Shown in pieces: positions 14,831 to 26,200 of a DNA stretch of 64,000 bases. The position numbers and the translations under genes are program-made. The DNA is taken from contig CANTUZ010000001.1 of NCBI GenBank assembly GCA_947846985.1, forward strand, positions 36,294,727 through 36,358,726, read 5' to 3'. Below the pieces are notes generated by a model. The model was not told the DNA's origin. It searched no databases and saw only the letters and a program-made list of their open reading frames with translations. Source of the stretch: Fratercula arctica. Taxonomy: Eukaryota > Chordata > Aves > Charadriiformes > Alcidae. How positions within the stretch are numbered: position 1 is the stretch's first letter; each line of letters opens with the position of its first letter.

Positions 14831-14870
14831 CTTTTTTTCTTTTTTTTTTTTTTTTTTAAAAAAAAAGAAA
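14831..14870. repeat. Poly-T/poly-A inverted tract
   Basis: A CT-rich start leads into 18 T (14840-14857) followed directly by 9 A (14858-14866) and GAAAG. The T-to-A switch forms a 9-bp palindrome without a loop. Confidence 0.85.
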
Positions 14871-15396
14871 GACGGTGATAGGCAAAATGAGGTAGCTCTG
14901 TTCTGAAGTGCACTATAAAGACATTTCTTTAGTTCTATTGCCCTCCTGTTCTTCCTGATTTGACTTCAGGTTTTTCAATTAAAGTAGTACATTGATTCTG
15001 AGTTAAATTTACTTTAAGGTTCTGCCTTTCATCTGATTTTATGATAAGTATTGATTTTTATTTAGCATCTACTGTGTGGTTTCAGTAAAACTAATAATGA
15101 ATGTTGTTGATGCATGTTATTTACTGTTTATAGCTTGGGGACTTTCTTGAAGGCCCGTGCTATGTTAATAAAAATCCTGACTTGCTCATCCAGTTCAGTT
15201 GTCAGGTATGGAAATGTTCTTGTTATTGCCAGAGTAACTTTAAGATTACATCTTTACACTGGAGAGTGCAGGTTCTTTAAAACAGAACATGTTTATTTAT
15301 CTGCTGTTTGACTCTTACAAGTGTCATATTCATATTCTGCATTTATTTATCTTGCTTTTACTTTAGCATATAATTGCACAGTCGTATGCACCCTAC

Positions 15397-15436
15397 TGAA
15401 CAGGTAGACCATGTGGATATATGCAACACCCTTCAG
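15397..15436 (+). repeat. Left arm of inverted repeat flanking a CR1
   Basis: This 40-bp segment matches the reverse complement of 16191-16230 at 36 of 40 positions, without gaps. It lies 54 bp outside the 3' end of the minus-strand CR1 at 15491-16177. A normal LINE insertion would give direct, not inverted, flanking copies. Likely explanations are a fold-back or template-switch event at insertion, or a small inversion or duplication later. Confidence 0.85.
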
Positions 15437-15490
15437 GCGTGTTCTCACTTTGCAAGCCTCACTTCTCCACATCTACATTGTTGTGCCATA

Positions 15491-16177
15491 ATCATAGAAT
15501 CATAGAATGGTTCGAGTTAGAAGGGGCTTTAAAGATCATCCAGTTCCAATCCCTCTGCCATGGACAGGGACACCTCCCAATAGACCAGGTTACTCAAAGC
15601 CTCATCCAGCCTGGCCTTGAACACTTCCAGGGATGGGGCATCCACAGCTTCTCTGGGCAACCTGTTCCAGTGTCTCACCACCCTCACAGTAAAGAATTTC
15701 TTCCTAATATCTAATGTAAATCTCCCCTTTTTCAGTTTAAAACTGTTACCCCTTGTCCTATTACTCCACTCCCTGATAAAGAGTCCCTCCCCATCTTTCC
15801 TATAGGCCCCCTTTAGGTACTGCAAGGCTGCTATAAGGTCTCCATGGAGCCTTCTCTTCTCCAGACTGAACAACCCCAAATCTCTCAACCTGTCTTCATA
15901 GCTCCAAGCCCCCTGATCATCTTCGTGGCCCTCTGCTGGACCCGTTCTAACACGTCGTTGTCCTTCTTGTGCTGATGACTCCAGAGCTGCACGCAGTACT
16001 CCAGGTGGGGGTCTCACCGGAGCAGAGCAGAGGGGCAGAATCACCTCCCTTGACCTGCTGGCCATGCTTCTTTTGATGCAGCCCAGGGTATGGTTGGCTT
16101 TCTGGGCTGCAAGCGCACATTGCTGGCTCATGTTGAGCTTCTCATCCACCAGCACCCCCAAGTCCATCTCCTCAGGA
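15491..16177 (-). mobile_element. CR1 LINE, 5'-truncated, minus strand
   Basis: Non-LTR retroposon of the avian CR1 family. On the minus strand it ends at 15491 with two copies of the ATTCTATG-type 3' terminal repeat and has no poly-A tail. Upstream of this lies the C-terminal part of ORF2, the reverse-transcriptase protein, downstream of the catalytic domain. The 5' end is truncated: CR1 similarity stops at about 16177, just before a short hairpin (16178-16196) and the right arm of the flanking inverted repeat. The 3' end resembles that of the copy at 62.2 kb, suggesting the same or a sister subfamily. The copy is inactive because it lacks the 5' UTR, ORF1, the endonuclease and the polymerase core. 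Confidence 0.96.
15529..16167 (-). pseudogene. CR1 ORF2 C-terminal remnant (212 codons, two compensating frameshifts)
   Basis: The minus-strand frame is open for 212 codons and is the longest in the window. Its first ~50 residues (LGVLVD, MSQQCA, SRSREVI) and last ~115 residues (SYEDRL, LGLFSLEKRR, RTRGN, RHWNRLPREAVD) are typical CR1 ORF2. The ~32 residues between (after PVRPPP, before SYEDRL) do not fit CR1 in this frame, while the DNA still matches CR1 in another frame. A run of extra C near 16009 and a compensating change near 15910 explain this. The uninterrupted length is therefore partly accidental, and the frame should not be annotated as a host gene. Confidence 0.9.
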
Positions 16178-16196
16178 CTTCAGACCAAGTCTGAAG
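16178..16196. repeat. Hairpin at the CR1 truncation junction
   Basis: Perfect 7-bp arms (CTTCAGA and TCTGAAG) surround a 5-nt CCAAG loop exactly where CR1 similarity ends and the right arm of the flanking inverted repeat begins. The position suggests that a fold-back primed synthesis at the 5' end of the insertion. Confidence 0.8.
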
Positions 16197-16230
16197 GGAG
16201 TTGCACATATCCATATGGTCTACCTGGTCA
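16191..16230 (-). repeat. Right arm of inverted repeat flanking a CR1
   Basis: Reverse complement of 15397-15436 with four mismatches. It overlaps the 3' side of the 16178-16196 hairpin. About 90 percent identity is compatible with an origin at the time of the CR1 insertion followed by neutral divergence. Confidence 0.85.
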
Positions 16231-17350
16231 ATACCCTTCAGCCTAAATCTCTGGCCATCCAGCTCCTAGGAGGAAGATCAGAGATATGCAATACCTTCTT
16301 GTAGTTTTCTCCTAAATACACACAGCTGGAAAACTTTCACTCTGTTTTCCCTTCCAATGGCATCTCATGCCTGACACCAAGCACAGTAAAGGACCAGGGA
16401 TCTTTCCTGGAAGGTTCTGGCATTATCTCAAGGACAGAGAGGTAACCTTTTTAAATCAGGACACTCACAAAGGAAATGTCAGGAATAATGTCTCAAGAGG
16501 TCCCTCACTTTTTTGATTCTCCTGAACCCTACAGATGAGATGCCATTATGAGATGATTCAATCAAATAGGATAAAAACATATTGTATCACTGCTCTCAGG
16601 CCCATACATCTGTCTCATGTGAGTCTAAATTCTGCTTTCAGCATTTTAACATAAATCAACAAACAATTTCACAGAAATGTTGATCCGATTGTGATTAACT
16701 AATATTGTAAAAACAAGAAAGGTTCATAAACTGAATTTTGCAAAAAATCTTAAGCCTTTTTGATATGTTGTGAACAAATATCATGTAAGAGGTCCTGGTT
16801 CAGTGTTCACATCAATTATTCACAAATTATTATTTGTTAGTGTTTTCTTTGAATGATAATTAGTCACTGTTTGTAAATCACAAGGTACTATTTCTTTCTC
16901 TTGATATAGAAATGACATTTGTTAGACCATATGCTAGAGAATGTCAGTGGCTGAACATATGAATTTTCAGGAAAAAATCATTAATGAATAAATATTGAAA
17001 TTTTGGGATTTTGCATAAAATGCCATTTTTACATTACATCCTTGGAATAATATGACCCAAGAATAACAAATCAAAGGGTTTTTTTTGAAAATTCATAATA
17101 AGCTACTTCAAAATATTTGATCAATTTTATTTATTGATTAAATTATTCCGTTAATCTATGGCTAAATGTACAAAGCTGTAAGTGTTGTAAAACTGTATTG
17201 CTAAAAACCTGGAAATTATATTAGAAGAATTAAGACTCAAATTAAACCCTATTCATTGATGTAAATGAATTTACTTGAAAGACAAAGCTGAGATTAACCT
17301 ATTCAGACTATATTTAAATAAAACAAATGGCAAAAAGAAAAGAGAGAGCA

Positions 17351-17352
17351 CT

Positions 17353-17394
<42 letters not shown>
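17351..17394. repeat. Poly-T tract (32 nt pure T plus CT-rich lead)
   Basis: A CTTTTTTTCTTC lead is followed by 32 T at 17363-17394. No adjacent retroposed gene body is visible on the minus strand. Confidence 0.9.
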
Positions 17395-17398
<4 letters not shown>

Positions 17399-17871
17399 GC
17401 TAATTGACCTAATGGTCAGTATTTTCATTACTTTTTTTTGGCTTAGAGGACCGTTCTTTATTTTGAAGTCTTTCCCTGTTTAGAATCCAGAGCTCTAGAG
17501 GTTACTTATGATGAAAGAATCTTTGAACATCCATTATCTGCAGGCACTGAAAGATTAGAGCTGTCATTTCCAGAAGTACACGTTGACAGAAAACTGTTAT
17601 TTTTTAGTCTAATTTTGTTTTGAGAAACTGTTTAATACAGCACTGTCCATCAAGTAGGTGTTGAAGGCCTAAATATGAAAGATAATTTGAAAGCACTCAG
17701 TGTCAGTGTTATGTCACCTACCAATCACAGTACATTGAAAGTATTCTGAATGACATATGTTCATATTTTATCAACAAAGATATTATATACAGTGATATGT
17801 ATCTGATGAACAGTTTTTACCCTCATTTTCCGAGAAAATGAGTTAATGATCTGTCTTTGTATGTTTACATA

Positions 17872-17888
17872 TGTCTGTCTGTCTGTCT
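17872..17888. repeat. TGTC microsatellite
   Basis: About four tandem TGTC units running into CTCTCC. Confidence 0.85.
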
Positions 17889-18715
17889 CTCCTCTTTCTG
17901 TCATCTGTGAAAAACCTTTTTGAACACTCTGGCGGATTTGAACCAATAAAGAGAAAAGAGCACAAAGATAATGAAGTTTCCTGAAGTTTTGTGAAAACAT
18001 GCAGTGGGGTAAAGAAATTCCATGAGTTCTTCAGCTTTATATTAAAGAACAAACAGCCCATTTTATAAATGCCTCAGCCACTGGATAGAAGAGTAGAAGA
18101 GCGTCAGTCAATGCTTGCAGTTAACTGGAGGACACAAATCTGAAAAAATAACTCAGACATCATTAGATCCATGCCCACAGAACAATTTTTTTATAGCTTT
18201 TGTGAACACTGTTGTAGGAGGAATACTGCATTTGCATTGCTGTTGTGACTGTAGTCTGTTAAATGTCTTGTTCTTAATTTTCCAACAAAAGAAATATATG
18301 TAAAACAAGAGTTTGCATATATCAGAATAATGTATATGGGCATAGAGTTGCATGCATATACATGTCAATGCAAAACTTGGAGTTGTACGTTTTTTGGCTT
18401 CCAATTTAAATTCCAACATTTCTGTATTTCTTTAATGTCACATGTAAGTCTTGTTCCATAATTTCTGTTTTTACTATCATAACACTCATGGAAGCAAATT
18501 ATTCCAGAAAAAAGAAACTTCCCCAAATATTGATCTGCAAAATTTCATTCTTTTTTTCCTTCTTCTTTTCCTTTTCTCTTATTTATTTTTTCTCCCATTA
18601 CAAGGTAATGATTTAATTGTATGATGTGCATTATTTTTGTCCTTTGTGAGCATACAAACTAAATGTGAAACAATCTGAAACAGAACAGCCAATGCAATAG
18701 TCTTATGCCAGACTG

Positions 18716-18740
18716 AAAAAAAAAAAAAAAAAAAAAAAAA
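18716..18740. repeat. Poly-A tract (25 nt)
   Basis: Uninterrupted A run. No gene-derived sequence is recognised upstream of it. Confidence 0.9.
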
Positions 18741-20171
18741 GAATTAAACAAATTAATCATTTATAACTATTTGAATAGAATCTTGACTTGGCCATGAAGT
18801 ACAGTTCAGCATAATAAAAGGGGTATGGTGTCTCAAGGGAATTTACTGAAACTATTCTGGAAAATTTTAACTGAGGTAGTAGAAGTTTCGTTTCAGATCA
18901 AACCAGGGAAAGCCCTAAATCTCCTTTTTTCCAGTAAAGGGACAATGCAGAAGAAGGATTTCCAAGATATTAAATCCTATATAATAAATAGATACAGGGA
19001 CAGGTACATTTATATACACACATACATACAAATTTAAAATACATTGTTAGGCTAGTAACTGAATGATTATTCAATATTCTCTGCAAATTACCATTATTCT
19101 AGGTCAAGTCTTACAAAATACTCTGTAACCATTGTGCTCAAGTGAGATGTTTACAATTTAACACTTCTACAAGTGCAGTCACTGTGCTAAATGAGCTTTT
19201 TTCCTGAAAAACTAGCCAATTATTTAAATCCCTCAGTGGAGGTGAGAACTTTTGAGAATCTGACAGTACTATTCAGAAACATATTTTTAAAGTTATTTAG
19301 CAACAGGATCTTCAAAAGTACTTAGGGCTTAACTCTTTTTTTCAAGGCCCAATATGTTGTGTCAGGTTCAGTTAAAGACCATAGGAACATTTAAATACCT
19401 ATACAGAGTTTGGTGCATGAAGTTTATAATAATCAACAAATACCTGATCAATAAGGCTTAATTCACTTGCCACACAAAAATGTCTAATGTTGTTTGAGAT
19501 GTCATAGGGTCTCAATGTCTGCCTGTCTGCCACTCCAGAAGAGTGATATAACTGGATATCTCGGTTACTTGAAGAAATAAGAGTTTGATACCTAATTCTA
19601 GGTTTCTACAGTCTGGAACACAATCTCACTCCTTACAGCTTGGTAGAATTCACTGCACTATTAGATTTTCAGCACAATACCCTCAAAGAAATTTTACTGA
19701 TCTCTATCAACTATGTCAGCTTTGACAAAAGCTAACGCCATATGAACAGAAGGTTACCTCAGACTAGTTGCCTAATGTGCTGGGATTCATTGCCCCATAG
19801 CAGATATCAAAACTGTAGACATCTGCATGTGAGCTAGTTACAATAGTGTCAATAAGTACTGTAAGGTACAATTCTTCATCTTATCAACAGAAGTGTCTGT
19901 ACTGAGGCCTATGTCTTAGAAGTTCTTGTTTTTGTCATTGGACTATGTTGATAGGGTGGCCAACTCATCTGTAGACCTCTAAGAGGTGTCTGATGGATCT
20001 TCCATACAGCAATTTTTCACTCTTCAGTGATTTATAGGTATGTCTCAGTCCTAAACTTTTTATGCTCAGAAAGGTAGATGCCTATGTCAGCTGTGGGTCT
20101 GAATATCCGGTTCACCAAAAATTATGTTTTTACAGGAATCAGAGCCTTAGTTTGAAATTACTTGGAGTTAG

Positions 20172-20232
20172 CTGACTATGCCTTAAAACATTGACTACTA
20201 AAAACCTGACTATGCCTTAAAACATTGACTAC
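20172..20232 (+). repeat. Tandem duplication, period 34 bp
   Basis: Two identical 27-bp copies, 20172-20198 and 20206-20232, both starting CTGACTATGCCTTAAAACAT, are separated by a 7-bp spacer. The perfect identity indicates a recent duplication or slippage event, possibly polymorphic. Confidence 0.95.
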
Positions 20233-23200
20233 ACGGAAGCTGGAAGGCAAGCACAAAATAAGGAATCATTGGCTATGTCTGCTCAGTCGACCAGAGGCAG
20301 AATTGATGATGTCTGAAACTGCTAAATAAAAGAGGACTGGGGGCCTATCTATCTCTGCTCCTCATGCCAGGTGTCACAATGTGACTTAAGAAGTTGTACT
20401 GATTAGGGATATACCTCTGCAGAACTGACAGGAGAAAACTCAAACCCTTGACATCTCACCATATACGCTGCTTTTTGTTATCTCATTTCATAGCAACATT
20501 GTGAATTTCTGCAGCATTCTCCTCTCTCTCTGAAGATCTAGCCACTAGCTAGACAAATATGGATATAAACTAGTTGATAACTACTTGGCCTCAAGGAGAG
20601 AGGTTGGTCTTCGACCCTTTTTTATTAAGCAGTGTAGGCAAAAAGCCATCCGGTCTTTAATCCATTGCTTTTTAATATAGACTAAGACATTAGTAAGACA
20701 GTGGGTCCTACCAATCTTCTCTATGAACAAAAAGTCTCCAGGGAAAAAGACTGAAAACAATTTTCTACATTTTTAACAGTTACAGGAGGTTATACTTATA
20801 AAATGTTCATGTAATTGCACAAAACATGAGATTCTAATTCTTCTTTCTTTCACAGATGACTTTACTCGACAATTTTGCTAGCTTCCAGGGAAATTTTCTC
20901 AGCAAATTTCACCAGCTTATTTGCAAGGAGAATCAAAAGGCTGAACAGCATAATATTTGAATATAAATCAGAAGAAACAGTCTATTATTTTTTCAGATCT
21001 TCTGCTTAAAATTTGAAATTCAGTACTTACACCCTAATTGTGCAGATGTATTGTAGAGTTGCTTTCTCATCATTGTGAGTTTTTAACTAGCAATTGTGCT
21101 ATAACAATTCAAAGCCACTTCTTTAATCAAATCTTGCTGATTCTTACTACCTTTTGTTTTCTGACGCCATAGTTATGGTTATATTTCTGATCTGTACTCT
21201 CTGCATCAATGACCTCATGATCACCAAACTTGTTTAATGTATTAATACAACTATAAGAGGTATCATCTCAGTACTTGCAAAATAGAGTGGACTCAGTTTC
21301 CTGCCATTTATTAGACCTTCCTTTTGCTATACTTGCTTTCTGCTTTTGCTTAAAGCTGCTCTTCCATCTGTTCCTACACAAAAAAAATGTAATTTCAGGT
21401 ATTAAACATCACGTATTTTATTAGCTGATACTATATGACAAGTGCTCAGCTTGGCACATTCTTTAAAAAATGAGCAAATGCATTTTGTAGAAAAGGACTG
21501 AGTGCTTACATAGTAGAAGTAGTAGCTATGGTATTACATACTGACATGATTCAGTAGCCAATAAAAATAAAAGCACATTCTTTGCTGTCTTGCGTTCTGA
21601 AGAGCATCTAGTCTGAACAAAGAGAGAGAGAAGAAAATATAACTTAGGAGAAATAAAGAATGTGACAATGGCAAAAATACAGTGTTGGTTGGTTTGTTTT
21701 TTTGTTTTCCTAGTATGGAATGAATACATGGATGAAAAAAACCCAAAACACTGGAGGGAAGTAGAAAATAGGGACTTTGTGGAAAAGAAGAAAGATTGTT
21801 TAATAAAGTTGATGTGAAGAGACTGAGATAAGGCTGAAGCAAAAAACACCACATCACTACAGAACTAGGAGTCTGTGTCTACACAAAACAGTGGCCTCTC
21901 ACTGTTGGCCTTTCATGAAACATTGGGACTGACTCAAGGGGTACTGCTAAATTTTCTGTCTTAGATTGTACATGGTGATGTACCAAACTAACAAGTAAAC
22001 AGTTCCAGTCACTCTTCCACAGGTTACTGATGTGTGGCAGAGGGAAAGTCCGGAGACGTTCCCCCTTCAGAGAATCACCACACCACCCAATTGCAAAAGT
22101 AGATGGCCTTTGCAGGAAACTTGGTTACAAAATAAGTTCAGAAGGGAAGTGTGAACATAAAGGAAGTGGGAAGTTCCTCAGAAATTATGTAGTTAGGGAT
22201 ACTCATTTTTGTAGATACAGTGTTTGGCAAGAGGGTTACCTCTCAAGGTGCTTAATTTCTTTCTAATTTCTGAAGTAAAACCTCCCTGGTATGCAAATAG
22301 CTTCTATGCTACACTACCTATGGCCTAAATATGTGGTCCTCCAGTGCCCGTTTTTTCAAAATTATTTGAGAGCTAAAGTTTGAGTTCATCAATATTTTGT
22401 TCTTTCAGAACTTTTGTAAACTCAGTTCTAAATGGCCATCTCATGCTTATTGCACAAAGAGACTCACAAATTACTTGTTTTAGTACTTACGCATTACCTG
22501 ATCCAGGTAGAAACTTTCACAATAGGGTTTATGTAAACTGTAACTAGGACAAGTAGCATTATTTTCCCTTTGCAGTGTCCACAACACTCATTTAGGTCAA
22601 GAAAGACAAAGTAGAAGTTTTTCCTCTATTTATGTGGTTTTTAAAACGTATTTTCTGTAAGGTTCATAAAGAAAATGCTCTTAATACTGGACTGTAGAAC
22701 AGTTTTCTTTTTTTTTTTTTTCTTTTTTCTCCATACCATTTCTCTGTTCAAAGTAGAACAGTTTTAACTAAAGAAAGAATAAGTTCACATTCTTCTGTAA
22801 ATATATTATCTATTAGGATTTTCTTTTGGAGATATGGCTTAAGTATCTTCAAACAAAGGAAGAACTGCAATATGAATATCCAATATAATTGCTGAAACCT
22901 CTATCTACTAGGCTATGAGAGCAGAGGGAAGTACTACTTCCTCTTTCTGTCACTGTCTAGAAGACAAACTGTTTTAAGTGCCTAATCTTAGGGTGATATT
23001 TGAGCCTATGAACCCAGTAGAACCCCTAATAGCTTTATAGAGTCATAGGCTAAACTGCATTTTTATTAGCACTCCACATTTCTGACATTAGGTGGTTTGT
23101 ACTTCATGTTGCATTTTGTGTGTCTCATTCTAAGGTACTCAAATTTTGTAGAGAGCTTGAGTTTGCTGAAAAGAAATCCACAGACAGAAAGATATTGAAA

Positions 23201-26200
23201 GTTTGGCTCACTGTTCAAATACCAAATCCACTTAACCTCTGATTCTTGGAAACTGGGTGTGCAGAAGGCACAGTTAAAAGCACCCAACCATAATATGACT
23301 AATAAAATAATTCATAAAGGTTTCTTCATACATGCTAAGGAATATCACATGTTTCAGCTCACTTAATTAATATGTACTGCAAATTCATTTTCATGGGCTT
23401 TCTTTTCCATTCATCACTGATTTAGCAATGTGCAAGTGTGTGGTGCCTCTGCATAATTACAGGTGCCTGTTTCATTTTTACTAGACAAGGTATAATTAAT
23501 ACATAAATTCTTTTCTTTTTCTGTGGGAGAGAGGCATGTTGATATTTTAAAGAGCAATGTGTGAGCTATGGGACAGTGACAGGATAAACATAAGGAGAGT
23601 TCATTTGTGTGTGTGCTGAGGGAAGTAAATTACAAGCTTCTCTGTCCCTTACTACTAACAAAATTGTGCAAAGTCATGCATCAGGAGGCAGCTTCAGAAA
23701 TAGCAGAAATTGAGGTGTAAATAGAAACAGAAGATGGAAGAAAGACACAAATGGCTGCCCTCTAGGCAGGCACAGGAGCAAAGTCGTACAGAGAGGTAAC
23801 AAAGGAAACGACAATGGAGTTTGTTCTGAACTTCACTTACATAGATGCACATCAGGAGTAAAAACAGTGTAACTATTTTGGGTGTAAAAGAGAGTAAATG
23901 GGCGGTGAGTTTGAACAATTATGTGAGAAATTTCTCATGTCCATCATTGTGAGATACTTTCAGCACCAGTTTTGCCTTTTCTGAATTTTTTTTTACTCAT
24001 TCACAACTTCAATAAAGCTTCTTTTGAGAATCTACAAACCAGTATAGATTAGGACCTAAAAAATAATATTATAAAAAATATTACTCTTAATTTTTCCCAA
24101 CTTGGAGAGCTCAGATTGGCTTTGGTCCAAGACCTAACCAGACATTGCCAGTAGAGCCTGTAAATTATATTCTTATGTGATTTAACCACAAACTACAACT
24201 TCCTTCTCACTGCTGAAAGAATCTGAGAGTTGACAGCTGCTGCCTTTCACTTTTTCATTTTCCTTCATTCACATTTCTGTACCCATGAGATGTGATGTTT
24301 AATGATCTAGCCTTACGTGGTCTTGCTGGACCGTGTGAAACTCCAGTGGCTTCAGGTTTGTGCGTCCACCAAACTTAGCAACGAAGATTGTCAGTAGATT
24401 TAATGCTCTGTTAGTGCAAGTAGTCATGCCAAATGACATCTTTCAGACTCCATTTTAAAATCAGTTGGATGTTTTACCTGTTACTCCTACTGAAAGGCTA
24501 TTCCAGGAAATTTTTTTCTAGTTTTCAGACAGTTTGTAGACATAGGCTTTTGTGGTAACATTGGCCTTTAGACCAAATAGTTCTCTTTCTTTCTGCTTTT
24601 TACCTCTGGTGGGTTTAATATCAACTGTCCTCTCAGACTTAGGTTTTCATCTCTTCTTTGCATGAAAAGTTGTATATTCCCTAATCATCTTAACCTGCAC
24701 CTGTTCAAATACGATTTCATGGCTCTTCAAGACAGGCGACTAAAACTTCAAGGAGTCATCCATGAAAAGTCTTGCCATAGTGCAGGGTACTTGAGCTACA
24801 TAGCCATCAACATCTGAATCATGTAAGAATACCTTGCCTGTTATAGCAAAAGTTTTTATTTACCTTCCTGGTTTATATGGTCATATTCATTCCCTCAAAC
24901 ATGAACTTGATTTGAAACTATTTAATCAGTATGTGGACATTTCAACCATTTATTACTGATTGCAACATATTTTCTATATAAACTGTACATTGTGTTCAGT
25001 CTTTTTGATAACTGTGTGGGTTTTTTTATACAAAACTACCAAATTAATCACCTTTGTTTTTCTTCCGTATCCATTCCGTTCTTTAGTATACCAAATTTTC
25101 CTCTTCTTGTATTTTAAAACCAGGAACAGGAACAAAAGGAACTACAGGTCTAACCTAAGATTCCCATTTGTAATACTAGTGTTGACCTCAGAAGAAGTAA
25201 GAAAAACTTTAATGTGATAAGCAAGTACACTCTGGTATAAAAAATAACAAATAATGCTTCATCACAGCCGTAATGTTTATGCTGTTCTGATAGATTCAGA
25301 CAATAGTAGAAGACATTAACTATTACAAAAACATTAAAATTTGAGCTACATTCCTGACTCAGAGTTTTGGGTCTTGGGGGTATGGGTGATGTAAACGAGC
25401 ATTTCAACATTATTTTCTCTGGCACTGTATTTTGTTCTTATTCTTGCTATCTTAATGATATGAACACAAAACTATAGAGCTTTGTCTTAAGTATGCCAGT
25501 TTAACAAGTTTTTTAAAGTATATACTTCTGAGGGTCATTCAACTGTTAGCTTTTGAGTCAAATCTGCTACGTGATTGCTGCACAATTCATTCTTCTATGA
25601 TGTAAGTGCCATTCTCCTGAGATAAGTGAAGTTTCATGTCTCCATTCTGCAAGAAACTCCACTCAGTTGGACTCCTGTGCCCACATAAAGCCAAAGGTCT
25701 GATGAAAGTCTTGGTTAAGGAAATTGCCCTGGAGCTAGGAGGGGGAAATTGAATTGCTCATATGAAAGAATTTGGTTATGAGAGCTTTTCCTCAAGCCAC
25801 TTGTGCCTGTCAGGGTTAGCTATTAGAGATATCAAGGTTTTAAGGGGTTTAATGTCATATAAACCCTGTATATGACTGAAGCTTTCAAACCTTTTGCTCA
25901 GCCACAATCGTATTTCTACAGATATGAGCGCTTTTCATAGCAGAGAATATCTTCTAGTTGTGAAGCTTCACTACTGAGCATACAGCTGAGAGCGCATCTG
26001 GTGAAAAAACAGCTGCTTCACAGGACTGGAGATTCTGGAGCTTCAGAAGCGCTCCTGAATACCTTGCTGCACAACAATATGCATTTCTGATTATACTGAT
26101 TACTAGAAAACACTTCTTTGCTGCCTTGGTTTTCAACTCTCTACCTGCACTGTGCAGCTTGTAAGGCTTCACATTACTCTTCAAGTACCTGAGGTATGGC

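Larger units (their letters stand above)
8371..15390. other. Gene-free DNA, several long homopolymers
   Basis: No gene recognised. It contains poly-A at 8890-8913 and 9785-9805 and poly-T at 11308-11323, 13197-13232 (36 nt), 14333-14353 and 14840-14857. A short hairpin lies at 9004-9028 and an ATGT microsatellite at 11086-11104. The frames at 8383-8583 and 12989-13369 are not convincing: the first is open on both strands and the second runs through the 36-nt poly-T. Confidence 0.6.

Noticed and set aside
21526..21857. Two overlapping minus-strand frames of about 107 codons
   Set aside because: They share the same DNA in two frames, are Phe/Ser/Leu-rich as expected from A-rich complementary DNA, and have no family resemblance.
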